DNA from: Thermomonas aquatica
GTDB taxonomy: Bacteria > Pseudomonadota > Gammaproteobacteria > Xanthomonadales > Xanthomonadaceae
Reading direction: 5' to 3'
Assembly: GCF_006337105.1 (NCBI RefSeq)
Contig: NZ_CP040871.1
Coordinates: 2,017,501 to 2,081,500, forward strand
Length of the DNA: 64,000 nucleotides
This document shows positions 9,939 to 19,424 of this stretch, in pieces; positions within the stretch are counted from its first letter, which is position 1, and each line of letters opens with the position of its first letter. The translations under genes and the position numbers were made by a program. A model generated the notes under the pieces. The model had not been told where the DNA came from. It searched no databases and worked only from the letters and a program-made list of their open reading frames with translations.

Positions 9939-11143
9939 TGCGCAAGGCGTCCGCCATCGCGCTGCTGGCGCTGGCCATGGCTGGGGCCGCGCCGGCGCAG
10001 GACCAGCGCGAAGCCGAACAGCGCCTGCGGAAGGTGCGCAGCGAACTGAAGGCGGTGGCGATCGAGCGACGCAAGCTGGAGGGCGCGCGTGGCGATGCGA
10101 CCCGCCAGTTGCGGCAGGCGGATGAACAGGTAGGCAGCGCGCAACGCAGCCTGCGCGGCATCGAGTCCACCCTGCAACGCGACAGCGCATCGCTCACCCA
10201 GTTGCAGGCGGAACGCGCGCGGCATGCTGGCGACCTGGATGCGAAGAAGGCGGAACTGGCGCGCTTGCTGCGCGCGGCGCAGCTGGCCGGCGGCGATGCG
10301 CCGCTGAAGGCGATGCTGGCCCAGGACCGCATCGCCGAAGCGGAGCGCGCATTGACCTACCAGGGCTACCTGCAGCGCGGTCGCGTGCAGCGCATCCGCG
10401 AACTCAGCGCGGAACTGCGCCGCATCGATGCGCTGGAGCGGGAGATCGGCCAGCGCCAGGCGGCGCTCATCGACGATCGCAAGCGGCAGGCGGCGCAGGT
10501 CACGCAACTCGAGGTCGCGCGCAAGCAGCGCGCCGGCGTGCTGGCCGGCATCGACCAGCAATACCAGGACAAGGCCGGTCGCGAGAAGGCGCTGGGTCGC
10601 GATGCCAAGGCTTTGCAGGATCTGTTGGCGCAATTGCGGATCGCGGCGGCGAAGGCGGCGCGCGAGGCCGCGCGGGCGAAGGCGGCGGCGGAACGCACGG
10701 CGAAGGCAGCGGGCAAGCCGGTGCAGAAGCGCCCGCTGGTGGCGACGGCGCCGGCGATGAAAGTGGGCGGCCTTGGCTGGCCGGTATCCGGCAGCCTGCT
10801 GGCCTCGTACGGCGGTGCCTTGCCGGATGGCCGCCGCAGCGATGGCGTGCTGATCGCCGCGCCGGCCGGAAGCCCGGTCAAGGCGGTGGCCGACGGCACC
10901 GTGGTGTTCGCCGACTGGATGACCGGCTACGGCAACATCCTGATCATCGACCACGGCAACGGCTACATGAGCCTGTATGCGCACAACGACGGCCTGCTGC
11001 GCGATGCCGGCGATGCGGTGAAGCGCGGCGAGGCGGTGGCCAGCGTCGGCATTTCCGGCGGCCAGGAGCGGCCGGCGCTGTATTTCGAGTTGCGCCGCAA
11101 CGGTTCGCCGGTGAATCCGGCGGGATGGCTGACCCGGCAGTAA
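9938..11143 (+). CDS. envC: EnvC-type murein hydrolase activator (coiled coil plus degenerate LytM)
   Basis: A 401-aa secreted protein: signal peptide 1-20, a long coiled coil (about 22-260, many heptads rich in R, E, Q, L), a basic Ala/Lys linker, then an M23/LytM domain (about 285-395). The domain lacks the zinc ligands of active LytM peptidases: the H-x(3)-D site reads RRSDGVL and the H-x-H site reads YFELR, leaving only the YAHN histidine. That is the state of E. coli EnvC, which does not cut peptidoglycan but activates amidases AmiA/AmiB at the septum. It overlaps gpmI by one base and is followed by a CtpA-like gene, an order common in Proteobacteria. Confidence 0.88.
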   Translation: MRKASAIALLALAMAGAAPAQDQREAEQRLRKVRSELKAVAIERRKLEGARGDATRQLRQADEQVGSAQRSLRGIESTLQRDSASLTQLQAERARHAGDLDAKKAELARLLRAAQLAGGDAPLKAMLAQDRIAEAERALTYQGYLQRGRVQRIRELSAELRRIDALEREIGQRQAALIDDRKRQAAQVTQLEVARKQRAGVLAGIDQQYQDKAGREKALGRDAKALQDLLAQLRIAAAKAAREAARAKAAAERTAKAAGKPVQKRPLVATAPAMKVGGLGWPVSGSLLASYGGALPDGRRSDGVLIAAPAGSPVKAVADGTVVFADWMTGYGNILIIDHGNGYMSLYAHNDGLLRDAGDAVKRGEAVASVGISGGQERPALYFELRRNGSPVNPAGWLTRQ

Positions 11144-11239
11144 CCGGGCTGGCGCCATCGCGGCGCGGTTCGCGGCATCATGGCGGAACCGGCGCGGAAG
11201 CGGCGGGTCGAAGCAGCCATGAACCGAGCGGAGCACACC

Positions 11240-12598
11240 ATGCGGGCACTCTCCCTATCCCTGTCGGTCGCCGCGGTGCTGGGCCTCGCGCCTGCATGCG
11301 CGCATGCGCAGGAAGCGCCGCAAGCGACGGAGAAGTCCGATGCCGTGGCCGCCAGCGACGATCCGGATGCGGCCAGCACCGACGACGCCAAGGTGCCGCT
11401 GGACGAGATCCGCCGCTACGTGATGGTCTACAACGCGGTCAAGCAGGCCTATGTGGATCCGGTCGACGACCATGCGCTGATGCAGTCCGCGGTGCGCGGC
11501 CTGCTGCTCGACCTCGACCCGCACAGCGCCTACCTGCAGAAGGCGGACGCGGACGATTTCAACGAACAGACCCGTGGCGCCTACGACGGCGTCGGCCTGG
11601 AGCTGCAGCAGTTGCCGGAAGGCGGCTTGCGCATCGTCGCCCCGCTGGACGACGGCCCCGCCGAGCGCGCCGGCCTGCGCAGCCGCGACCGGATCATCGC
11701 CATCGACGGCAAGGTGCTCGGGCCGGCTGATGCGGACGCTTCCGCCCCGTTGCGCGGGGTGGCCGGCAGCAAGGTCGTGTTGCGGGTGCTGCGCGAAGGC
11801 ACGCCCAAGCCGTTCGACGTGACCCTGGTGCGCGAAACCATCCGCACCAGCAGCGTGCGTTCGCGCATGCTGGAGCCGGGCTTCGGCTATGTGCGCGTCG
11901 GCAGTTTCCAGGCCGCGACCGCGGCGGATTTCGTCAAGGCGGTGGACGGCCTGCAGAAGTCCGCGGGCGGGCCGCTGCGCGGCCTGCTGATCGACCTGCG
12001 CAGCAATCCTGGCGGGCTGTTGGTGGGCGCGGTGCAGATCGCCGACGAGCTGCTGGACAAGGGCGGCATCGTCAGCACCAAGGGCCGCGCGATGATCGGC
12101 GACAGCCGCTTCGATGCGACCCCCGGCGACAGGCTGCAGGGCGCGCCGGTGGTCCTGCTGGTCGATGCCGGTTCCGCCAGCGCCGCCGAAGTGCTGGCCG
12201 GCGCGCTGCACGACAACAAGCGCGCGCGGGTGGTCGGCAGCCGCACCTTCGGCAAGGGCTCGGTGCAGACCCTGCTGCCGCTGGACAACGGCGATTCGGT
12301 CAAGCTCACCACCGCGCGCTATTACACCCCCAGCGGGCATTCGATCCAGGCGCTGGGCATCGTGCCGGACGTGGTGCTGAAACCCGAAGGCGGTGGCGCG
12401 CGGGCGATGATCAGCGAAGCGGCGTTGCCGCGGCACCTGCAAGGCGAGGAAGCACTCGAAGGCGACAATGCCGGCGATGTGTTGCCGGGCCAGAAGCCGG
12501 TCGATGCCGCGCTGGCGGAATTGAAGAAGATGGCCGGCGTGGTTGCGGTCGCGACCGCGGCACCGGCGAGTGCAAGGCCGAAGGCGAAGGCTCAGTAG
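11240..12598 (+). CDS. ctpA: S41-family C-terminal processing peptidase
   Basis: A 452-aa periplasmic protease: signal peptide 1-24 (ending AHAQ), a low-complexity linker, an N-terminal helical part, a PDZ domain (about 105-190; GVGLELQQ, then RSRDRIIAIDG) and the S41 core. The Ser of DAGSASAAEVLAGAL and the Lys of FGKGSVQTLLPL form the catalytic dyad. Family members trim or degrade proteins from their C-terminus, including peptidoglycan hydrolases, which fits the envC neighbour. ATG at 11240 has GGAG six bases upstream and directly opens the signal peptide; earlier ATGs at 11180 and 11219 lack this. Its 3' end overlaps the rhomboid gene by 7 bp on the other strand. Confidence 0.92.
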   Translation: MRALSLSLSVAAVLGLAPACAHAQEAPQATEKSDAVAASDDPDAASTDDAKVPLDEIRRYVMVYNAVKQAYVDPVDDHALMQSAVRGLLLDLDPHSAYLQKADADDFNEQTRGAYDGVGLELQQLPEGGLRIVAPLDDGPAERAGLRSRDRIIAIDGKVLGPADADASAPLRGVAGSKVVLRVLREGTPKPFDVTLVRETIRTSSVRSRMLEPGFGYVRVGSFQAATAADFVKAVDGLQKSAGGPLRGLLIDLRSNPGGLLVGAVQIADELLDKGGIVSTKGRAMIGDSRFDATPGDRLQGAPVVLLVDAGSASAAEVLAGALHDNKRARVVGSRTFGKGSVQTLLPLDNGDSVKLTTARYYTPSGHSIQALGIVPDVVLKPEGGGARAMISEAALPRHLQGEEALEGDNAGDVLPGQKPVDAALAELKKMAGVVAVATAAPASARPKAKAQ

Positions 12599-13284
12599 CC
12601 GCGGCTGTGGCGCAGGCGGCGTGCGATCGCCGCGCGGGTGAGCAGGGCGAACACCACCCCGAACAGGAAGCCGGCGATATGCGCCGGCCACGCGACCGCG
12701 CCGAAGGTCGGGCCGCTGTAGGCGAACACCACTTGCAGCAATGCCCACAGGCCGATCAGCAGAGAAGCCGGGACGCGCACGAACTCCAGGAACAACCCAA
12801 GCGGCAACACCACGCCGAGGCGGGCAGTCGGGAACAGGGCCAGGTAGGCGCCGATCACCGCCGACACCGCGCCGCTGGCCCCGATGATGACCCGATCCGG
12901 TGCGCCGATGGCGAGCACCGCGGCCAGGTTCGCCACCGCGCCGCCGATCAGGAACAGGGCCAGGAAGCGCCAGCCGCCCATCACACGCTCCGCCGGCAAC
13001 CCGAAGATCAGCAGGAATACCAGGTTGCCGAGCAGGTGGATCCAGTCCGCGTGCAGGAACAGCGCGGAGAACAGGCGCAGCACGCTGCCGTCGGCGAAGG
13101 CCCGCTGCCAAGCCTCGAGGCTGTCCAGTCCACCCGACAGGACCCCCCAGTCCAGTTCGGCACCATGCCGCAATGCCGGCGCACGCATCGCCCCCCAGAC
13201 GTAGGCCAGCCACAGCGCCACGAACAGCAGGGGCGTGGCCCAGCGGAACAGGGTCTTCTTGCGGGTGGAGATGCCGACGAACAT
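12592..13284 (-). CDS. Rhomboid-family intramembrane serine protease
   Basis: A 230-aa membrane protein with about six helices. The catalytic Ser is in GASGAVSAVIG and the His in AHIAGFLFG; HLLGN in the second helix is the usual conserved HxxxN oxyanion region. Such proteases cut single-pass membrane proteins inside the bilayer; the substrate here is unknown. The start is the ATG at 13284, three codons after a possible TTG. A run of basic residues (STRKKTLFR) precedes the first helix, consistent with a cytoplasmic N-terminus. Convergent with ctpA, overlapping it by 7 bp. Confidence 0.92.
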   Translation of the reverse strand: MFVGISTRKKTLFRWATPLLFVALWLAYVWGAMRAPALRHGAELDWGVLSGGLDSLEAWQRAFADGSVLRLFSALFLHADWIHLLGNLVFLLIFGLPAERVMGGWRFLALFLIGGAVANLAAVLAIGAPDRVIIGASGAVSAVIGAYLALFPTARLGVVLPLGLFLEFVRVPASLLIGLWALLQVVFAYSGPTFGAVAWPAHIAGFLFGVVFALLTRAAIARRLRHSRGY

Positions 13285-13341
13285 GACCTGCAACTGTACT
13301 GGCTGCCGCCGGGATTGTTAGCTTCGGGTTAAATTACGCGC

Positions 13342-13347
13342 TATACT
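13342..13347 (+). promoter_or_regulatory. Candidate -10 of the FadL-family porin gene
   Basis: TATACT in a short AT-rich stretch (TTAAATTACGCGCTATACT), about 140 bp before the porin ATG. No good -35 at 16-18 bp; TTGTTA is 21 bp away. If real, the mRNA has a leader of about 130 nt. Confidence 0.3.
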
Positions 13348-13484
13348 GCATACGGCGTCGTACGTCGGGGGAGGGCTGCCGCAGGCAGAGTCCCGGCTCG
13401 CGCAGCGCTGATCCGCGCTTCGATGCACCTGCATCGCCGCCCGAGAACAACTATCCCTGCACAAGAGTCACGGAGACGATTCGA

Positions 13485-14879
13485 ATGAAGACCACCACCC
13501 GCAGCTTCCGCGCCACCGCGCTCGCGTTGGCCGTGCTCGGCACCTTGGCCGCCGGCCAGGCCAGTGCCTCCGGCTTCCAGCTGCGCGAGCAGAGCGTGAA
13601 GAACCTCGGCAAGTCCAATGCCGGCAGCATCGTCGGCAAGGACGCGTCGAACGTGTCGCTGAACCCGGCGGCGATGAGCAACTTCGACAAGACCACCATC
13701 CAGTCCGACATCACCGTCATCGACCTGACGGCCGATTTCGCCGGCGGTGGCAATGTCCTCGGCTCGCCCGCGGCCCCGCTGTCTGGCGGCAATGGCGGTG
13801 ATCCGGGTGATCCGACGGTTGTGCCGAACATGGCCATCGTGTTCCCGCTGTCGGGCACCTTCGACAAGGTCACCCTCGGCGCCAGCGTCGGCGCTCCGTT
13901 CGGCCTGAAGACCGAATACGAGTCGGGTTGGGTGGGCCGCTACCGCGCCCTGACCTCGGATCTCAAGACCGTTGACCTGACCCTGTCGATCGCCGTGCAG
14001 CCGACCGACAGCCTGTCGATTGGCGCCGGCTTCATCTACGAGCGCGCCGAAGCGACCTTGAGCAAGGCCATCGATTTCGGTACCGCGATCTGCGCCCAGG
14101 CCGCCGCCTCGGTTCCGACCAGCCCGGCCAACACCTGCTTCAACCCGAACTGGGCGCTGTACCCGCTGTACCACCCGCAGTCCGCGGATGGCACTTTCAC
14201 GGTCGAAGGCGACGACACCAGCACCGGCTGGGTGCTCGGCATGCAGTTCACCCCGAACGAGAAGTTCGCCTTCGGCATGAGCTACCGCTCGGAGATCGAG
14301 CACGCCCTCGAGGGCACGCTCGACTTCCAGGGCGTTCCGGCCCTGCTGGGCGCGGATCCGCGCTTCGTGGATGGCGATGGCGGCGCCAAGCTGACCACGC
14401 CCGCGGTGTGGACGATCAGCATGCGCTACGGCTTCACCGACCAGTTCCGCGTGCTGGCCGATTTCCAGCAGACCAACTGGACCTCGCTGCATGACATCAC
14501 CATCACCCGCGCCAGCGGCACCGTCGTCGGCGCCGAGCCCTTCCTGTGGAAGAACACTAAGTTCTACAGCGTGGGCGCCGAATACGACATCAGCGATGCC
14601 TTCACCTTGCGCGCCGGCGTTGGCTCGGACGAATCGCCGACCAACAACGCGGCCCGCACCCCGCGCCTGCCCGACAACGACCGCATGCTGTACTCGATCG
14701 GCGCCAGCTGGAACGTGAGCGAGCACCTGTCGATCGATGCGGCGTTCCAGCGCATCACCATCGACAACCCGACGATCAACCTGCCGGTGGACGCCGCTGC
14801 CGGCAACACCTCGACCCTGGTCGGCGAGTTCTCGGGCCACGCCAACCTGTACGGCGTGTCGATGCAGTACCGCTTCTGA
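13485..14879 (+). CDS. FadL/TodX-family outer-membrane transport protein
   Basis: A 464-aa outer-membrane beta-barrel. Signal peptide 1-29, then the mature N-terminus SGFQLREQS, which forms the hatch segment, and the family NPA motif in VSLNPAAMSNF. The chain ends YGVSMQYRF with a terminal Phe, as expected for BAM-dependent insertion. Family members import long-chain fatty acids or other hydrophobic compounds; the exact ligand is not determined. Two cysteines (about 198 and 208) flank a loop and may form a disulfide. A 190-bp upstream region and a strong terminator at 14903 make it a single-gene transcript. Confidence 0.92.
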   Translation: MKTTTRSFRATALALAVLGTLAAGQASASGFQLREQSVKNLGKSNAGSIVGKDASNVSLNPAAMSNFDKTTIQSDITVIDLTADFAGGGNVLGSPAAPLSGGNGGDPGDPTVVPNMAIVFPLSGTFDKVTLGASVGAPFGLKTEYESGWVGRYRALTSDLKTVDLTLSIAVQPTDSLSIGAGFIYERAEATLSKAIDFGTAICAQAAASVPTSPANTCFNPNWALYPLYHPQSADGTFTVEGDDTSTGWVLGMQFTPNEKFAFGMSYRSEIEHALEGTLDFQGVPALLGADPRFVDGDGGAKLTTPAVWTISMRYGFTDQFRVLADFQQTNWTSLHDITITRASGTVVGAEPFLWKNTKFYSVGAEYDISDAFTLRAGVGSDESPTNNAARTPRLPDNDRMLYSIGASWNVSEHLSIDAAFQRITIDNPTINLPVDAAAGNTSTLVGEFSGHANLYGVSMQYRF

Positions 14880-14902
14880 TCCTTCGCGGATCATCGAGCA
14901 AG

Positions 14903-14930
14903 AAAAAGCCCCGCTTCGGCGGGGCTTTTT
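14903..14930 (+). terminator. Bidirectional terminator between fadL-type gene and putA
   Basis: Arms AAAAAGCCCCGC/GCGGGGCTTTTT with a TTCG loop. It follows the porin stop by 23 bp and, on the minus strand, follows the putA stop by about 45 bp. A and T runs on both sides suit both transcripts. Confidence 0.9.
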
Positions 14931-14974
14931 CGTTGCGGCGGCGGACGCCGCGAGCTTGGCGCGCGATGGCCGGC

Positions 14975-17900
14975 TCAATCCCCCAATGTCAGCAGGCTCG
15001 CATTGCCGCCGGCGGCAGTGGTGTTGATGGTGACGGTTTTCTCGGTGGCGAAGCGCGGCAGGTAGTGCGGGCCGCCGGCCTTGGGGCCGGTGCCGGACAG
15101 GCCCTGGCCACCGAACGGCTGCACGCCGACCACCGCGCCGATCTGGTTGCGGTTGACGTAGATGTTGCCGACCTTCGCGCGCTGCACGATGCGGTCGATG
15201 GTGGCGTCGATGCGCGAATGGATACCCAGCGTCAGCCCGTAGCCGGTGGCGTTGATGGCATCGACCACGGCATCGAGTTCGTCCGCCTTCCAGCGCACAA
15301 CGTGCAACGCCGGGCCGAACTTCTCGCGGTCGAGTTCATTGATCGACTTCAGTTCCCACGCGGTTGGCGCGAAGAAGGTGCCGTGCTGCGTGGCTTCACC
15401 GAGCTTTGCCTCGGCGATGAACTTCGCCTCCGACTTCATTCGCGCGGCATGCGCCACCAGGATGCCCTTGGCGTCCTCGTCGATTACCGGGCCAACGTCG
15501 GTGGAGGGCAGGCCGGGATCGCCGACGGTGAGTTCCGCCATTGCGCCGGCGAGCATGTGGATGACCTTGTCGGCGATGTCCTCTTGCACCAGCAGCACGC
15601 GTGCCGCCGAGCAGCGCTGGCCGGCGGAGGTGAAGGCGGAGCCCAATGCATCCTTGACCACCTGTTCCGGCAGCGAGGAACTGTCCGCGATCATCGCGTT
15701 CTGTCCGCCGGTCTCGGCGATCAGGGTGGCGATCGCGCCGCTGTCGCGGCCGGCCAGTGCGCGGTTGATCAGGCGCGCGGTTTCGGTGGAGCCGGTGAAG
15801 CAGACGCCGGCCACGCGCGCATCGCGGGTCAGCGCGGCGCCGACGGTGGCGCCGTCGCCCGGCAGGTACTGCAACACGTCCTGCGGGATGCCGGCTTCGT
15901 GCAGCAGTTGCACCGCGGCATGGCCGATCAGGTTGGTCTGTTCCGCCGGCTTGGCGATCACCGTGTTGCCGGCGGCCAGCGCCGCGGCGATCTGGCCGAT
16001 GAAGATCGCCAGCGGGAAATTCCACGGCGAGATGCACACGAACACGCCGCGTCCGCCCAGCTGCAACTGGTTGGATTCGCCGGTCGGGCCGGGCAGCGCC
16101 ATCGGCGCGAAATGCTCGCGTGCCTGCAGGGCGTAATAGCGCAGGAAATCCACCGCCTCGCGCACTTCGGCGATGCCGTCGGGCAGGGTCTTGCCGGCTT
16201 CCTTGGTGCACATCGCCATGTAGGCCGGCATGCGCGCTTCCAGCAAGGTGGCGGCATGCTCCAGGATCGCCGCGCGCGAAGCGGCGGGCGTTGCGTCCCA
16301 CCCGGCATGTGCCGCCACCGCATTCAGCAGCGCGCGTTCGACGGTGGCGCTGTCTGCCGCCTGCCAGTGGCCGACCACTTCGCGCCGATCCGCCGGATTG
16401 GTCACGGCGATTTTTTCGCCAGTGGCGTTGGCGCCGGGCACAAGCGGGCTTGCGGACCAGCTACCGGCGCCGGCGTTGTTGATGGCGGCGGCGAGTTCGC
16501 GCAGCTGGTCGTCATTGGCGAGGTTCAGGCCCATGGAATTGTCTCGGTCTTGGTGCTGGCTGCGGTACAGGTCGACCGGCAGCGGGATGCGTGGATGCGG
16601 GATCGGATCGAAGTTGCGGACGGCCTCGACCGGGTCGCGGATCAGTTCGTCGATCGAGATCGACTCGTCGGTGATGCGGTTGACGAAGCTGGAGTTGGCG
16701 CCGTTCTCGAGCAGGCGACGCACCAGGTAGGGCAACAGGTCTTCGTGCGAACCGACCGGTGCATACACGCGGCAGGCCACGTCCAGGCGATCGGCCGGGA
16801 TGACCTCGGCGTACAGGTCATCGCCCATGCCGTGCAGTTTCTGGAACTCGAAGTCGCGGCGGTTGCGCATCGCGCGCGCCATGCGGTGCACGGTGGCGAT
16901 GGTCTGCGCGTTGTGGGTGGCGAACATCGGGTAGACCGCATCGCCGGCGTCGAGCAGGCGGCGCGCGTTCGCGATGTAGGACACGTCGGTGTTCTGCTTG
17001 CGGGTGAACAGCGGATAGCCGGCCTGGCCATCCATTTGCGCGCGCTTGATTTCGGCATCCCAGTACGCGCCCTTGACCAGCCGCACCGGGATGCGCCGAC
17101 CCAATTGCCCAGCCATGTGCGCGATATAGTCGATCACGAACGGTGCGCGCTTCTGGTAGGCCTGCACCACGATGCCGAAGCCGTTCCAGTCGCGCAGCGA
17201 ATCGTCGCCCAGTACCTGGAAGATCAGGTCGAGCGATAGTTCGAGGCGGTCGGTTTCCTCGGCGTCGATGGTCAGGCCGATGCCGTAGGACCTGGCCAGC
17301 TGCGAGAGTTCCAGCAGGCCGGCGCCGAGCTCGGCCAGCACGCGGGCGCGCTTGGCGTGCTCGTAGCGCGGATGCAGCGCCGACAACTTGACCGAGATGC
17401 TGGGCGCGGCGAACACGTCGGCGAACGGGCCGGTGCTGCCGATGGCGTGGATCGCCTGTCGATACGCTTCGAGGTAGCGACGCGCGTCGGCGGTGGTCAG
17501 TGCGCCTTCGCCGAGCATGTCGAACGAATAGCGATAGTTGGCGTTGTCGCCCTTGCGGCTGCGCGACAGCGCTTCGTCGATCGTGCGGCCGAGCACGAAC
17601 TGGTGGCCCATGATCTTCATCGCCTGGCGCACGGCCAGGCGGATCACCGGCTCGCCGGCGCGACCGATCAGGCGCTGGAAGGCGCCGTGCACGTCACGCT
17701 TGGTGTCGTCGGCCAGGTCGACCAGCTTGCCGGTCAGCATCAGGCCCCAGGTCGAGGCGTTGACCAGCACCGAGTCGGACTGGCCGAGGTGGCGCTTCCA
17801 GTTGGCGTCGCCGAGCTTGTCGCGGATCAGGGCGTCGGCGGTGCCCTGGTCGGGGATGCGCAGCAGGGCCTCGGCCACGCACATCAGCAGCACGCCTTCC

Positions 17901-18175
17901 TCGCTGCCGAGGTCGTACTGGCGCATGAAGGCCTCGACCGCGCCCTGGTCGCGGGCGCGGGCGCGCACGCGGCGCACCAGGTCGGCCGCGGTGGCCTGGG
18001 CGGCGGTGCGCTCGGCCTCCGGCAGGGCGGCCTGCGCGAGCAGTTCGCGCACATGGCTGGCTTCGTCGCGGATCCAGCCCGCGGTGATCGCGGCGCGCGC
18101 GGACGGTGGAAGCGGGTTCAGTTCGGGCGCGAGGATCGGCGCAATCGGGGAAACGGGGCTGGGTTCGGTGCTCAT
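14975..18175 (-). CDS. putA: Bifunctional proline dehydrogenase / P5C dehydrogenase (short PutA)
   Basis: A 1066-aa enzyme oxidising proline to glutamate in two steps, at the inner membrane with electrons passed to quinone. The FAD-dependent proline dehydrogenase barrel spans about 150-470 (DAEETDRLELSL, RLVKGAYWDAE, ATHNAQT, GMGDDLY, RVYAPVG). The aldehyde dehydrogenase domain spans about 520-1000, with the Glu in AETGGQNAM and nucleophile Cys in GQRCSAAR. It lacks the N-terminal ribbon-helix-helix repressor domain of long PutA, so it does not regulate itself by DNA binding. Start chosen as ATG of MSTEPSP, which fits the family; in-frame Mets further upstream give an unlikely Arg/Pro-rich extension. 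A TACACT element (18210-18215) could be its -10. Confidence 0.95.
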   Translation of the reverse strand: MSTEPSPVSPIAPILAPELNPLPPSARAAITAGWIRDEASHVRELLAQAALPEAERTAAQATAADLVRRVRARARDQGAVEAFMRQYDLGSEEGVLLMCVAEALLRIPDQGTADALIRDKLGDANWKRHLGQSDSVLVNASTWGLMLTGKLVDLADDTKRDVHGAFQRLIGRAGEPVIRLAVRQAMKIMGHQFVLGRTIDEALSRSRKGDNANYRYSFDMLGEGALTTADARRYLEAYRQAIHAIGSTGPFADVFAAPSISVKLSALHPRYEHAKRARVLAELGAGLLELSQLARSYGIGLTIDAEETDRLELSLDLIFQVLGDDSLRDWNGFGIVVQAYQKRAPFVIDYIAHMAGQLGRRIPVRLVKGAYWDAEIKRAQMDGQAGYPLFTRKQNTDVSYIANARRLLDAGDAVYPMFATHNAQTIATVHRMARAMRNRRDFEFQKLHGMGDDLYAEVIPADRLDVACRVYAPVGSHEDLLPYLVRRLLENGANSSFVNRITDESISIDELIRDPVEAVRNFDPIPHPRIPLPVDLYRSQHQDRDNSMGLNLANDDQLRELAAAINNAGAGSWSASPLVPGANATGEKIAVTNPADRREVVGHWQAADSATVERALLNAVAAHAGWDATPAASRAAILEHAATLLEARMPAYMAMCTKEAGKTLPDGIAEVREAVDFLRYYALQAREHFAPMALPGPTGESNQLQLGGRGVFVCISPWNFPLAIFIGQIAAALAAGNTVIAKPAEQTNLIGHAAVQLLHEAGIPQDVLQYLPGDGATVGAALTRDARVAGVCFTGSTETARLINRALAGRDSGAIATLIAETGGQNAMIADSSSLPEQVVKDALGSAFTSAGQRCSAARVLLVQEDIADKVIHMLAGAMAELTVGDPGLPSTDVGPVIDEDAKGILVAHAARMKSEAKFIAEAKLGEATQHGTFFAPTAWELKSINELDREKFGPALHVVRWKADELDAVVDAINATGYGLTLGIHSRIDATIDRIVQRAKVGNIYVNRNQIGAVVGVQPFGGQGLSGTGPKAGGPHYLPRFATEKTVTINTTAAGGNASLLTLGD

Positions 18176-18257
18176 CGCGCCCGCAGGCTGCCTGCATTCG
18201 GGGGCGCCTAGTGTAGTGCCGCGGGGCGTCGCCGGCATCCGAAGGCATCGCTGCGGG

Positions 18258-18286
18258 TTGCCGCATCTGGGCCCCGCCGGTACCAT
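18258..18286 (+). promoter_or_regulatory. Candidate sigma-70 promoter of the cytochrome oxidase operon
   Basis: TTGCCG, a 17-bp spacer and TACCAT, about 130 bp before the ctaC start. Spacing is ideal and the elements are reasonable for a GC-rich genome. Confidence 0.45.
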
Positions 18287-18419
18287 TTCCCGGTTGTTCC
18301 CGGCCCTTTGCCGTTCGTGGCCGGGGCAGGGGCGCGTGAAAACCCAGACCAAGGCGCGGTCCGCGGCAAAGCAGGCCGTCGGCCCGGCATCTCCAGGCAT
18401 ATCAGTGGGGCTCGATGTG

Positions 18420-19391
18420 ATGACACCCGGTCGTATGAAATATTTGGCATTGGCCGCGGCGTTGGCGTTGCCGATGTTGGCGCAGGCGCAGGAAGCCGCA
18501 AACCACGCGGATCCGCACCGCTGGCAGCTCAACATGGCGCCCGGCGTGACCCCGACCTCGCATGCCGCCTACGACGCGCACATGATCGTGCTGTGGCTGT
18601 GCGTGGTCATCGGCGTGATCGTGTTCGGCGCGATGGCCTATGCGATGTTCAAGTTCCGCAAGTCCAAGGGCGCGGTGCCGGACAAGGATTTCACCCACAG
18701 CACCAAGCTCGAGATCATCTGGACCGCGCTGCCGGTGGCGATCCTGATCGGCCTGGCCTTCCCGGCGACCCACGGCCTGATGCGCCAGTACGACACCCGC
18801 GACGCCGCGATGACCGTCAAGGTCACCGGCTACCAGTGGATGTGGAAGTACGAATACCTGGGCGAGGACGTGGAATTCACCAGCCGCCTCGACCGCAAGA
18901 GCGACGAAGTGCGCCAGAGCGGCGTCGACGCGCGCACCGCCAACCTGCCGCACTACCTGCTGGAGGTCGACAACCAGCTGGTGCTGCCGGTCGGCACCAA
19001 GATCCGCTTCGTGCTGACCGCCGACGACGTCATCCACGCCTGGTGGGTGCCGGCGCTGGGCTGGAAGCAGGACGCGATCCCCGGCATCGTCAACGAAGCC
19101 TGGGCGGACATCGAGAAGCCCGGGGTCTACCGCGGCCAGTGCGCCGAGCTGTGCGGCAAGGACCATGGCTTCATGCCGATCGTGGTCAAGGCCGTGAGCA
19201 AGGACGAGTTCGCGTCCTGGCTTGCGGCGGAGAAGGCCAAGCGCGCGCCGGCCCCCGCCGCCGCCGAGGCGACCGCCCCCGCCGCGGGCGAAGCGCCGGC
19301 CGCCACCGAGCAAACCGATGCAGCGCCGGCCGCGGCCGCGACTGCCCCGCAAACCGAGCAGGCCCCGGCGAATGCCGCGGCTGCCGGTTGA
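18420..19391 (+). CDS. ctaC: Cytochrome c oxidase subunit II
   Basis: A 323-aa subunit that accepts electrons from cytochrome c through the binuclear CuA centre. Signal peptide about 1-24, two membrane helices (about 55-75 and 95-115), then the cupredoxin domain. CuA ligands are visible in HAWWVPALG and GQCAELCGKDHGFM (two Cys, His, Met). The Trp-rich YQWMWKYEY loop takes part in electron entry. The last 65 residues are an Ala/Pro/Glu-rich tail without recognisable domain and without a fused cytochrome c. ATG at 18420 is used; ATG at 18435 is an alternative. First gene of the oxidase operon, 33 bp before ctaD. Confidence 0.95.
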   Translation: MTPGRMKYLALAAALALPMLAQAQEAANHADPHRWQLNMAPGVTPTSHAAYDAHMIVLWLCVVIGVIVFGAMAYAMFKFRKSKGAVPDKDFTHSTKLEIIWTALPVAILIGLAFPATHGLMRQYDTRDAAMTVKVTGYQWMWKYEYLGEDVEFTSRLDRKSDEVRQSGVDARTANLPHYLLEVDNQLVLPVGTKIRFVLTADDVIHAWWVPALGWKQDAIPGIVNEAWADIEKPGVYRGQCAELCGKDHGFMPIVVKAVSKDEFASWLAAEKAKRAPAPAAAEATAPAAGEAPAATEQTDAAPAAAATAPQTEQAPANAAAAG

Positions 19392-19424
19392 TCCACGCAT
19401 CGATTGATTACTGAGAGTCAGGCC

